DNA of 40,929 nt from Nitrospirota bacterium (GTDB lineage: Bacteria; Nitrospirota; Thermodesulfovibrionia; Thermodesulfovibrionales; UBA1546). The notes beneath the pieces are model-generated. The model was not told where the DNA came from. It did not search any database and saw only the letters and a list, made by a program, of their open reading frames with translations. Below are positions 34,764 through 40,929 of this stretch, piece after piece (position 1 is the stretch's first letter; the number at the start of each line of letters is the position of its first letter). The stretch is from contig WPIF01000024.1 in NCBI GenBank assembly GCA_009773185.1, positions 1 through 40,929 of the forward strand. Reading direction: 5' to 3'. A program made the position numbers and the translations under genes.

Positions 34764-34837
34764 TGGCTGGGGAGAGAGGATTCGAACCCCTGTAAGCAGA
34801 TCCAGAGTCTGCCGTCCTGCCACTGGACGACTCCCCA
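34764..34837 (-). tRNA. tRNA-Gln (anticodon CTG)
   Basis: 74 bases including CCA. Acceptor TGGGGAG pairs with CTCCCCA, discriminator G. Anticodon stem GCAGA/TCTGC encloses CTCTGGA, giving anticodon CTG. TTCGAATCC in the T-arm. Confidence 0.97.
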
Positions 34838-34872
34838 AAAAATAATGTTTTCCGCCGCTTAAAGCGAGTAAC

Positions 34873-34902
34873 ATTATATCCCAAACTATCAAAAACTGTC
34901 AA
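34873..34902 (-). promoter_or_regulatory. Promoter of the tRNA-Gln/tRNA-Glu transcript
   Basis: On the minus strand TTGACA (34902-34897) and TATAAT (34878-34873) are both perfect, with an 18-base spacer. They sit about 35 bases before tRNA-Gln. Confidence 0.85.
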
Positions 34903-34976
34903 AAATAACCGGGGCTGTCTGCATACAAAATACTGACACTCTGAAAGCAGGGCAAGTGCTGGTTGTAAAATATTGT

Positions 34977-36071
34977 TCAGTCCCCGAAAGATATTCCTAT
35001 TTCCCTGGCTGTTTTTATTGAATCGCTTTCTATTGGGACATGTTTTATGTTTCCAATAACATCCTCAAGCGGAACAGCCTTCATTTCAGGAGGCTCAAGA
35101 GAGACCATTGTGCCAAAATTTTTTGCTTCCACCATGCGTACGGCAGCAGCGCCAAAACGAAGGGATATCAGCCTGTCAAATGTTGTCGGAGACCCGCCCC
35201 TCTGGAGATGGCCCAGGACCAGTGACCTTGTGTCCTTACCTGTTTTTTCAGCTATTTTTTTGGCCACAAATTCTCCGACCCCGCCAAGAACAACTTCCTG
35301 GCGGCCTATCTCCCCCATGCCTTTATCAATAAAGGTTCCGCCGGCAGGAACAGCTCCCTCTGCCACAACTACAATAGCGTAACGCTGCCCGCGCAGTTCT
35401 CCGGCCATGATATGCTCACAGACCCGGTTAATATCAAAAGGAATCTCAGGAATAAGAATAACATCCGCTGCTCCGGACAGGCCGCTGTTAAGGGCAATCC
35501 AGCCGGCGCTCCTTCCCATGACCTCAACCACCATCACCCGGTCATGCGACTTGGCAGTGGAATGAAGCCGGTCTATGGCTTCGGTGGCAATGCTCACGGC
35601 AGTGTCAAACCCAAAGGTGATTACAGTTGCACCGAGGTCATTATCAATGGTTTTAGGCACACAGATAACAGGGATTCCTTTTTTATAAAAATCATAGGCT
35701 ATCTTGATACTCCCGTCGCCTCCGACTGCGATGAGGCAGTCAAAACAAAGCCTCTTGAAATTTTCCACAACCTTATCCGAGACATCACGGATCCCGGTTT
35801 CCCCTGCCATGTTTGTAACCGGCATCTTAAACGGGTTACCCTTATTCGTAGTCCCTATGATCGTCCCCCCGAGATTTGATATATGCCTGACCTTGTCCGG
35901 TGTTAAATGAATGATTTCGTCAGTATCAAGAAGGCCGGCATACCCGTTTTTGATTCCATACACCTCCCAGTGCCTGTTATATGCCGCCATGACCACCGCC
36001 TCAATAACTGCATTCAGGCCCGGGGCGTCTCCGCCGCCGGTATTTATGGCAATCTTCATTCCTTTGTCCAT
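34977..36071 (-). CDS. pfkA: 6-phosphofructokinase
   Basis: A 364-residue PFK. The motifs are GGGDAPGLN (12-20), GTTNKGNPF (73-81), GGDGS (117-121) and PKTIDND (139-145), with EVMGRSAGW. GGDG (Gly at the E. coli 104 position) points to ATP use, whereas PKTIDND has the Lys usual in PPi-type enzymes; this G/K mix is known from an ATP-using subgroup. ATG 36071 follows a strong AAGGAGG; the 29 upstream codons overlap the next gene and are rejected. Confidence 0.93.
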   Translation of the reverse strand: MDKGMKIAINTGGGDAPGLNAVIEAVVMAAYNRHWEVYGIKNGYAGLLDTDEIIHLTPDKVRHISNLGGTIIGTTNKGNPFKMPVTNMAGETGIRDVSDKVVENFKRLCFDCLIAVGGDGSIKIAYDFYKKGIPVICVPKTIDNDLGATVITFGFDTAVSIATEAIDRLHSTAKSHDRVMVVEVMGRSAGWIALNSGLSGAADVILIPEIPFDINRVCEHIMAGELRGQRYAIVVVAEGAVPAGGTFIDKGMGEIGRQEVVLGGVGEFVAKKIAEKTGKDTRSLVLGHLQRGGSPTTFDRLISLRFGAAAVRMVEAKNFGTMVSLEPPEMKAVPLEDVIGNIKHVPIESDSIKTAREIGISFGD

Positions 36072-36073
36072 GG

Positions 36074-36346
36074 TTACCTCCTTGCTGACAACATCCTGTT
36101 GCGGACATATAAAAGTATATCTATGGATACCATTACAGCATTCATTACGTATAACCATATCACAAAATCAAGGCTGTTGAAAACCTTGTGAAGGATACCG
36201 GCAATATATCCGATTAAAACTATGATTAAAAAAATTACACTCTTCCCGGCAGTGGTTCCGGAGGTATAAGACTTATAGATAGACACCGGCCAGGCAGCGC
36301 CGAAACAGAGCAGCATTACAACCTCAAAAACGCCGTTTGAGTTCAT
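36074..36346 (-). CDS. Small PQ-loop/SemiSWEET-like membrane protein
   Basis: A 90-residue protein with three hydrophobic helices. The stretch FGAAWPVSIYKSYTSGTTAGKS followed by IGYIAGILHK resembles the PQ-loop/SWEET half-transporter pattern (proline in helix 1, GKS then a glycine-rich helix 2). ATG 36346 is preferred; an in-frame TTG at 36391 would add 15 residues. It lies between metF and pfkA, with pfkA's ribosome site overlapping its end. Substrate unknown; sugar transport would be only a guess. Confidence 0.65.
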   Translation of the reverse strand: MNSNGVFEVVMLLCFGAAWPVSIYKSYTSGTTAGKSVIFLIIVLIGYIAGILHKVFNSLDFVIWLYVMNAVMVSIDILLYVRNRMLSARR

Positions 36347-36403
36347 AAATAAATCCGGAATGAGCGGAAATACCTTATCCTCATGCAGCAAAAAAACTCG
36401 AAT

Positions 36404-37285
36404 TTATAACAGCCCTGCCCTCTCCATAATCATGGGCACCTTGTCTTCCATGCCGATTGCCATTATATGAACGCCATCGCAGATCTTTTCGTCTTTTAAC
36501 TGTTTTATATGCCTTGCAGTAATGTTCATCCCTGTATCAAGGGCCTTTTCCTTGCCGGCAGCCTTGAGTTCGTCAATCAAGGCCTGCGGGACCCTGATGC
36601 CAGGCACATTGTTATTAAGGAAGTTGGCCATACCAACGGATTTCAAAACAACAAAACCGGCGAGTATTTTCACGGGAAATTTCCTTGCATGCTTCATAAA
36701 TTCCCTGAATTTTTCTATATCATATATTGCCTGCGTCTGAAAAAAGTTTGCGCCTGCCCTCACTTTTTTATCAAACTTCATAAGCTGCGGTTCCAGGGGG
36801 TTTGCCTCAGGAGTCACAACCGCGCCCTGAAAAAAATCAGTAGAACCCTTAAGGTCATTGCCTGATATATCTTTGCCTTTATTAAGGCCGTCAACAGCCT
36901 TAAGAAGCTGGACTGACTCTATATCATAAACAGGCTTTGCGCCTTTATGGTCGCCTGCAGAGACATGGTCTCCTGTCATGCATAAAACATTTTTAATTCC
37001 CAGAATACTTGCGCCAAGCAGGTCTGACTGAAGGCCTATCCTGTTCCTGTCGCGGCATGTCATCTGGAGTATCGGCTCAAGCCCGTGCTCCATTGCAACC
37101 TTGCACACAGCCAGGGAACATATACGCATCACAGCAGACTGGTTGTCTGTTACATTCACGGCATCCAGCTTGCCCTTAAGAAGCTCCATGTGGTGAATCA
37201 TTTCTTTGATATCAGTGCCCTTTGGCGGCCCGACCTCAGCAGTTACAGCAAACTTGCCTGAATTCAATATATCCTTAAAGCTCAT
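36404..37285 (-). CDS. metF: Methylenetetrahydrofolate reductase
   Basis: A 293-residue flavoprotein that reduces 5,10-methylene-THF to 5-methyl-THF. The Glu in TAEVGPPKG and the VTDNQSAVMR and GANFFQTQ motifs are characteristic. The start overlaps the metV stop by 4 bases. With metV and the divergent methyltransferase it forms the methyl branch of a Wood-Ljungdahl-type pathway, which fits the formate dehydrogenase at the other end of the window. Confidence 0.94.
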   Translation of the reverse strand: MSFKDILNSGKFAVTAEVGPPKGTDIKEMIHHMELLKGKLDAVNVTDNQSAVMRICSLAVCKVAMEHGLEPILQMTCRDRNRIGLQSDLLGASILGIKNVLCMTGDHVSAGDHKGAKPVYDIESVQLLKAVDGLNKGKDISGNDLKGSTDFFQGAVVTPEANPLEPQLMKFDKKVRAGANFFQTQAIYDIEKFREFMKHARKFPVKILAGFVVLKSVGMANFLNNNVPGIRVPQALIDELKAAGKEKALDTGMNITARHIKQLKDEKICDGVHIMAIGMEDKVPMIMERAGLL

Positions 37286-37947
37286 TTCTTCTTTTCCTCC
37301 CTTGCCACAAGTGTTCTCGGCTTCTGCGAAGCTGACCAGTCTTTTGCCTCCAGTGTCACCTCACAGAGTTCCTGAAGCCTGTCGAGTTTTTTCATCCTCT
37401 CATATATCCTTACCCATGCGCATTTAATATCCGGGCTTATCTCGCAGTGCCCGTCCTTGCATCCTCCGCAGGGCCCGTTCAAAAGACCTTTGGGACATGC
37501 TGTTATAGGGCAAATGCCCCCGGTCTTATCGAGAATGCACTTCCCGCACAAGGAACATCTTTCATCAAAGAACTGAAGCCTTGTCATGTTCCCGAGGAAC
37601 ATACTGTCATTTGCAGGATAAACAGGCTTGTCCTCATAAAGCTCTACCGCAGACTGAGTTCCTGCGCCGCAGGACATTACAATTATGCACTCTGCCTTGT
37701 CCAGCGCTTCTTTAAAAGGCTTTAATTCCACCTTTGTCCCGAGGACCTGACAGCCTGTCTTTGCAACAAAAGTACCGGTGACAGTTTTTCCTTCTGCCTC
37801 CAGAGTTTCTTTCATTGCCTTAAGCTCAGGCTCTCCGCCTGTGCCGCACAGTGTTGCGCATTCAGAGCACCCGAGCAAAAAGAAACTCTTGTAGGTTTTT
37901 ATGTTTTCCATCAATTCCTTAAATTCCCGCTTTTTAGTTATTATCAT
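37282..37947 (-). CDS. metV: MetV, zinc/Fe-S partner of MetF
   Basis: A 221-residue cysteine-rich protein of the MTHFR C-terminal-domain family. N-terminal CSECATLCGTGG and Cys in AKTGC and MSCGAG, followed by a cluster group CSLCGKC...CPITACPKG...GPCGGCKDGHCE, would bind zinc and a [4Fe-4S] centre. In acetogens MetV forms a complex with MetF and is needed for MetF activity. It is the first gene of the metVF unit. Confidence 0.92.
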   Translation of the reverse strand: MIITKKREFKELMENIKTYKSFFLLGCSECATLCGTGGEPELKAMKETLEAEGKTVTGTFVAKTGCQVLGTKVELKPFKEALDKAECIIVMSCGAGTQSAVELYEDKPVYPANDSMFLGNMTRLQFFDERCSLCGKCILDKTGGICPITACPKGLLNGPCGGCKDGHCEISPDIKCAWVRIYERMKKLDRLQELCEVTLEAKDWSASQKPRTLVAREEKKK

Positions 37948-38029
37948 GCTTTCTCCTCTCCAGTAAACTTAATAAGAAGTAAGGTTGTTATTATAACGAT
38001 AAATACCGCCAAAAATAAATACTATTTTC

Positions 38030-38053
38030 TTGAAAGCAAATGGGTGCTATAAT
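38030..38053 (+). promoter_or_regulatory. Extended -10 promoter of the pterin methyltransferase gene
   Basis: TGCTATAAT at 38045-38053 is a consensus extended -10; no good -35 lies 17 bases upstream. It is 39 bases before the ATG in the divergent metV/methyltransferase spacer (144 bases). Confidence 0.55.
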
Positions 38054-38091
38054 CGAGTTAAAAGCACAGAGTCAAATGCAAGGAGGGCAAG

Positions 38092-38877
38092 ATGATAGTA
38101 ATAGCAGAGAATCTTCATACAAGAAACAAGAAATACATGGAGGCTGTAAAGAAAAAGGACTCTAAGGCCATATCCCGGCTTTCCAAAGAGCTTGCTGATG
38201 CAGGCGCAGAGGTTATTAATGTGCAGTGCTCTCTTGACGGAAGCGGCGATGCAGAAGCGCTGCCCATGGTTGTAGAGGCTATAGTGAAGGCAACAGGGCT
38301 TACTATATCGCTTGATTCAAGAAATATCGAGGCCTTAAAAAAGGCTATTCCATTGTGTAATAAACCGCCGCTGATAAATTATCTTTCTGCCACTGAGCCT
38401 TCTGACCGCAAAAAATTGCTGTCTTTAGTTGCGGATAAAAAAACAAACCTTGTTCTCAGGGCTTCAAAAAATGTGGTCCCTTCATCCCTCGAGGCAAAAC
38501 TGCAGATACTCGGAGACTTGCTGGAAGAAGCCAATGCCGCTGATATCCCGAATGAAAGGCTGTTCGCTGACCCTTCTGTTGTTCATATCGGGAAAGGCAT
38601 GGGGCAGGACCATCTGATAAACTCTCACGATTGTATTCGCGCCTTGACAGAAATGGTTGAACCGCCGATAAATACAATTGCATGGATATCTAACGTCTCA
38701 GCAGGCATGCCCGGGAAATTACAGCCGGGGATGAATTCTGTATTCCTGAGTTATCTTGCAGGAGCAGGCCTTGATGCTGCCATGGTTGATGTGCTGAACC
38801 CTGAGATAAGAAAAACCATATATATGATAAAATCATTCAGGGATGAGGTTGTGTTTTCACCGGCAGATATATCTTAA
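38092..38877 (+). CDS. Pterin-binding methyltransferase (AcsE/MtrH-like, DHPS fold)
   Basis: A 261-residue TIM-barrel protein. IAENLHTRNKKYMEAV at the start, LADAGAEVINVQCSL, SLDSRNIEALKKA and NERLFADPSV match the pterin-binding fold used by methyl-THF:corrinoid protein methyltransferases. A strong AAGGAGGG precedes the ATG. The metVF genes are transcribed divergently across 144 bases, so it most likely transfers the methyl of 5-methyl-THF to a corrinoid protein as in the acetyl-CoA pathway. It is divergent in sequence from well-studied AcsE, and dihydropteroate synthase is excluded by lack of the pABA-binding features. Confidence 0.85.
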   Translation: MIVIAENLHTRNKKYMEAVKKKDSKAISRLSKELADAGAEVINVQCSLDGSGDAEALPMVVEAIVKATGLTISLDSRNIEALKKAIPLCNKPPLINYLSATEPSDRKKLLSLVADKKTNLVLRASKNVVPSSLEAKLQILGDLLEEANAADIPNERLFADPSVVHIGKGMGQDHLINSHDCIRALTEMVEPPINTIAWISNVSAGMPGKLQPGMNSVFLSYLAGAGLDAAMVDVLNPEIRKTIYMIKSFRDEVVFSPADIS

Positions 38878-38891
38878 TTATGATTATAACA

Positions 38892-39014
38892 GGAGATAGG
38901 ATATGGTATTTGAGCGGTTTTTTTTGCCGATAGTCAATAACGTTTATTTAAAAATAAAGAGGCAAAATCCTCGGAGCGGAGCGAGAATGAGCGAGAATAT
39001 TATATCCTATCTCT
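38892..39014. repeat. Structured dispersed element, copy B (upstream of larC)
   Basis: A 20-bp arm at 38892-38911 pairs with 38995-39014 with only G-U wobbles (core GAGATAGGATAT / ATATCCTATCTC). The inner stem TTTTGCC (38922-38928) pairs with GGCAAAA (38961-38967). Blocks GAGCGGTTTT (38912 on) and CCTCGGAGCG-AGCGAGAA-GAGCGAGAA are the same as in copy A, but both stems differ in sequence and are still complementary. It fills nearly all the spacer before larC. Confidence 0.8.
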
Positions 39015-39038
39015 CTCTGTTTCAAAGGAAACTTTAAT

Positions 39039-40277
39039 TTGAAAACAGCCTACTTTGACTGCTCGTCAGGAATTAGCGGCGACATGTGCCTCGGCGCGCT
39101 CGTTGATGCAGGCGTCCCTGTAAAAAAATTAGAGCAGGAACTCGGAAAGATTCCAATAAAGGGCTATAAGCTCAGAGCCAGAAAGGTCAAACGCGCAGGC
39201 TTCAGGGCGACAAAGGTGGATGTTTTACAGCTCTCAGCTCTCAGCTCTCAGCTCTCAGCTAAAAAATGGAAAGACATTGAAAAGATAATCAAAACATCCA
39301 GACTCTCCGACAATATCAAACAAAAAGGCCTCAAAATCTTCAGAAAGCTTTTCGAGGCAGAGGCAAAGGTGCATGGCGAGCGCTTTGATAAGATCCATCT
39401 GCATGAACTTGGCGCTGTTGACTGCATCGTTGATATCATGGGCACTCTCATCTGTCTCAATATCCTCGCCATAGAGAAAGTCTATTCATCTCCTGTAAAC
39501 CTCGGCAGCGGCTTTGTTAAAACAGAGCATGGCGTCCTGCCTGTGCCCGCGCCTGCAACAGCGGAAGTCCTCAGAAGTCAGAAGTCAGTCTCCTTCGGCG
39601 ACTCGCTGGGGCGAGAAGTCAGAAGTCAGATTTATTCTGACGGAACAAATTTTGAGCTGACAACCCCAACAGGCGCTGTGATAATAAGAGAGACAGCATC
39701 CGGTTTTGGAAATATGCCGGGTATGTCTGTCAAAAAGATTGGCATAGGAGCCGGAGGCAGGGATTTTAAGGGCAAGGCAAATGTGCTGAGAATTTTTGTC
39801 GGAGAGAGCAGAGAGCAGAGAGCAGAGAGCAAAGAGCAAACAATCACAGTCATCGAGACAAATATTGATGACATGAACCCGCAGGTCTATGAATATGTGA
39901 TGGAGAGGTTATTCAGAGCAGGCGCGCTTGATGTTTTTCTCACACAGGTGATAATGAAAAAAGGAAGGCCGGGGATAAAACTTTCAGTGCTCTGCAATGA
40001 TTCAGATAAAGAGAACCTGATGAATATCATCTTTGAGGAAACAACAACAATAGGGCTCAGGTTTTATTCTGCTGGCAGAAAGACATTGGACAGAGAGATA
40101 AAAAACCTCAATACAAAATTCGGAAAAATAAACCTCAAGCTCTCAAAACTCGGGGACAAGACAGTAAGGATAACGCCTGAATATGAAGACTGTAAAAGAC
40201 TTGCCAAAAAACTTAACTTGCCGCTGCTTGAAGTAATAAAAAGCGTATCATCGGCGTACAGTAAACCCAGTTTATAA
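39039..40277 (+). CDS. larC: Nickel-pincer cofactor biosynthesis protein LarC
   Basis: A 412-residue single-chain LarC that inserts nickel into the pincer cofactor of lactate racemase-type enzymes. Family elements: DCSSGISGDMCLGALVDAG, HLHELGAVDCIVDIMG, PVPAPATAEVLR, ELTTPTGA and NIDDMNPQVYEYVMERLF. It starts at TTG 39039 after AAGGAAA. In Lactiplantibacillus larC1/larC2 are joined by frameshift; here one frame covers both. Three heptamer arrays lie in frame within the gene. No larA, larB or larE is in the window. Confidence 0.93.
   Translation: MKTAYFDCSSGISGDMCLGALVDAGVPVKKLEQELGKIPIKGYKLRARKVKRAGFRATKVDVLQLSALSSQLSAKKWKDIEKIIKTSRLSDNIKQKGLKIFRKLFEAEAKVHGERFDKIHLHELGAVDCIVDIMGTLICLNILAIEKVYSSPVNLGSGFVKTEHGVLPVPAPATAEVLRSQKSVSFGDSLGREVRSQIYSDGTNFELTTPTGAVIIRETASGFGNMPGMSVKKIGIGAGGRDFKGKANVLRIFVGESREQRAESKEQTITVIETNIDDMNPQVYEYVMERLFRAGALDVFLTQVIMKKGRPGIKLSVLCNDSDKENLMNIIFEETTTIGLRFYSAGRKTLDREIKNLNTKFGKINLKLSKLGDKTVRITPEYEDCKRLAKKLNLPLLEVIKSVSSAYSKPSL
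39228..39260. repeat. Heptamer array 1 in larC
   Basis: Four and a half copies of CAGCTCT, coding QLSALSSQLSA between two conserved LarC segments. Confidence 0.9.
39564..39637. repeat. Heptamer array 2 in larC, with an embedded palindrome
   Basis: CAGAAGT repeats at 39572-39585 and again at about 39614-39630, separated by a block with CTCGCTGGGGCGAG, a short hairpin. Encodes a Ser/Arg/Gln-rich insertion immediately after PVPAPATAEVLR. Confidence 0.8.
39804..39838. repeat. Heptamer array 3 in larC
   Basis: Four GAGAGCA units and one AAGAGCA; encodes a Glu/Arg/Gln-rich linker (SREQRAESKEQ) between the N-terminal and C-terminal domains. The unit equals that at the livM start. Confidence 0.9.
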
Positions 40278-40300
40278 TCCATCAAATTGTATGATATAAT
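40272..40300 (+). promoter_or_regulatory. Promoter of the hicBA pair
   Basis: TGATATAAT (40292-40300) is a perfect extended -10 with TTATAA (40272-40277) 17 bases upstream, located 29 bases before the hicB start. An autoregulatory operator would be expected here but no clear palindrome was identified. Confidence 0.6.
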
Positions 40301-40328
40301 TAACCATTCACGGAAAAGGAGGCATAGC

Positions 40329-40529
40329 TTGAAACTACATGTAATCATAGAACAAGACGAAGCAGGTTACTATGTCGCTGAAGTTCCTGCATTGCCCGGG
40401 TGTTTTTCTCAAGGTAAAACCCATGATGCAGCCCTTGCAAACATCAAAGAGGCAATTGAGGGATGGCTTGAGGTCATGGAATCAAAAACCGTCTCTAAGC
40501 CTTCTCATCTTATAGAAGTAACTGTATAA
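40329..40529 (+). CDS. hicB: HicB-family antitoxin
   Basis: A 66-residue protein with the HicB core (HVIIEQDEAGYYVAEVPALP, then a GCFSQGKT turn and helix ALANIKEAIEGWLEVME). It lacks the usual C-terminal DNA-binding domain, as do many short HicB proteins. TTG 40329 is chosen since AAAGGAGG ends 6 bases upstream. It neutralises the adjacent HicA; the stop TAA shares its last base with the hicA ATG (TAATG). Confidence 0.87.
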   Translation: MKLHVIIEQDEAGYYVAEVPALPGCFSQGKTHDAALANIKEAIEGWLEVMESKTVSKPSHLIEVTV

Positions 40530-40750
40530 TGAGTCCCGGCCTTAAGCTTGTTTCAGGTGAAGAGGCCGTAAAAAAATTTAAACGCGCAGGTTGGACTGCT
40601 GTCCGTCAAAAAGGCTCCCATGTAATGCTCACCAAGCCCGGCTTTCAATGGACTTTATCCGTTCCCCAGCATGATGAGCTTGGCCCGGGGTTGTTAAGGA
40701 AACTGCTAAAGCAGGCAGGGCTGACAATAGAAGAATTCAATGAACTGTAA
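40529..40750 (+). CDS. hicA: HicA-family mRNA interferase toxin
   Basis: A 73-residue double-stranded-RNA-binding-like protein: FKRAGWTAVRQKGSHVMLTKPG contains the catalytic His in G-S-H, followed by VPQHDELGPGLLRKLLKQAGL. HicA cleaves mRNA when free. The one-base overlap with hicB ensures coupled translation. Gene order (antitoxin first) is the less usual one but seen in several phyla. Confidence 0.93.
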   Translation: MSPGLKLVSGEEAVKKFKRAGWTAVRQKGSHVMLTKPGFQWTLSVPQHDELGPGLLRKLLKQAGLTIEEFNEL

Positions 40751-40807
40751 ACTGCTTTTCTGCATCTTCAAGAAGCGATAGCGCATAGCCGCAGTTTTCA
40801 GGAGCTA

Positions 40808-40832
40808 TGAACCCTTGAACCCTTGACACCTG
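40808..40832. repeat. Octamer variant array
   Basis: GAACCCTT, GAACCCTT, GACACCT in tandem, 8-base period, next to the right-edge repeat. Confidence 0.55.
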
Positions 40833-40833
40833 C

Positions 40834-40875
40834 CAGTTGCCTCATAATAAAATGTTACCGAAGGCTCGTTGACTC
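40834..40875. repeat. Edge repeat, right copy
   Basis: On the minus strand: GAGTCAACGA, then CTTCGGTAACATT, then TATTATGAGGCAA, the same blocks as near 41-95 of the window but closer together and in opposite orientation. A 13-base palindrome CGTTGACTCAACG lies at 40867-40879. Confidence 0.6.
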
Positions 40876-40929
40876 AACGTGTTTTTTATAATACAGAGAG
40901 AAGATTTTTTTCAGCTTCTCTTCCATGCC
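40855..40929 (-). CDS. C-terminal fragment of a gene running off the window
   Basis: An open frame enters from the window end and stops with TAA at 40857-40855; the last residues are KIFSLYYKKHVESTSLR. An ATG at 40926 is in frame, but the upstream part is outside the window, so family and true start cannot be judged. Confidence 0.35.
   Translation of the reverse strand, partial: GMEEKLKKIFSLYYKKHVESTSLR

Noticed and set aside
34526-34902. Long open frames on the minus strand across the tRNA genes (amidase N-terminal extension and an 80-residue ORF)
   Set aside because: They are translations of the tRNA-Glu and tRNA-Gln genes and their spacer; no ribosome site or homology.
38092-38877. Dihydropteroate synthase
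   Set aside because: The fold is shared, but the context is metVF and the sequence lacks typical FolP motifs; a methyltransferase fits better.

Overview
The window reads as about 41 kb of chromosome from an anaerobic, probably autotrophic or acetogenic-type bacterium. A selenocysteine formate dehydrogenase, a MetV/MetF methylene-THF reductase pair, an AcsE/MtrH-like pterin methyltransferase, LarC, BioW and a signalling operon rich in response regulators together suggest a Nitrospirota/Thermodesulfovibrionia-like or deltaproteobacterial-grade lineage. That assignment is inference from gene content. No rRNA or other taxonomic marker is present.

Layout. (1) 113-7112, + strand: a consensus promoter drives a Tat-exported formate dehydrogenase (catalytic, Fe-S and NrfD-type membrane subunits). 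A strong hairpin follows, then a DsbA-like thiol-redox protein and a di-heme cytochrome c peroxidase. The catalytic subunit and the DsbA-like protein are each interrupted by one in-frame TGA at exactly the selenocysteine position (U-H in FDH, U-P-H-C in the DsbA fold), so I call two selenoproteins. (2) 7113-10957: an accessory island with three unrecognised ORFs (one probably frameshifted in an A7 run) and a restriction-modification pair made of a NotI-family endonuclease and a D12-class adenine methyltransferase. (3) 10958-20198, - strand: an eight-gene, tightly coupled signalling operon. In transcription order it holds a PAS-PAS histidine kinase, REC-PAS, REC-HD-GYP, an MglA-like GTPase, a second histidine kinase, a REC-MshEN-PilB/GspE ATPase-zinc ribbon fusion, a REC protein and a Cys-containing unknown. 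(4) 20292-23972: bioW and bioB flanking a membrane/TPR protein. (5) 24107-25674: a GatB/YqeY protein, a secreted basic-tail protein, and a GEMM-I cyclic-dinucleotide riboswitch with terminator in front of a PilZ-like gene. (6) 25724-29494, - strand: livHMGF branched-chain amino-acid-type ABC transporter. (7) 29550-34837, - strand: ftsH, rph, murI, a GerMN protein, an amidase, tRNA-Gln(CTG) and tRNA-Glu(CTC). (8) 34977-38877: phosphofructokinase, a small membrane protein, metF, metV and a divergently transcribed pterin methyltransferase. (9) 39039-40750: larC and a hicBA toxin-antitoxin pair.

Two repeat phenomena cut across these genes. First, about ten short arrays of tandem 7-mers (usually of form YARNNNN, with a different 7-mer at each site) lie in spacers and also in frame inside conserved genes (ccp leader, bioW, livF, livM, three times in larC). 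Two of the arrays are arranged as inverted arms. Second, two copies of an approximately 125-137 bp structured element (livG-livF spacer and upstream of larC) share internal sequence, but their hairpin arms differ and remain self-complementary, which is covariation indicating a selected fold. Related repeat sequence also occurs at both window ends, as though the contig broke in a dispersed repeat.

The genes link into a few themes: formate/C1 metabolism (FDH, MetVF, pterin methyltransferase), cyclic-di-GMP and polarity signalling (HD-GYP, MshEN, MglA, riboswitch-PilZ), and envelope housekeeping.
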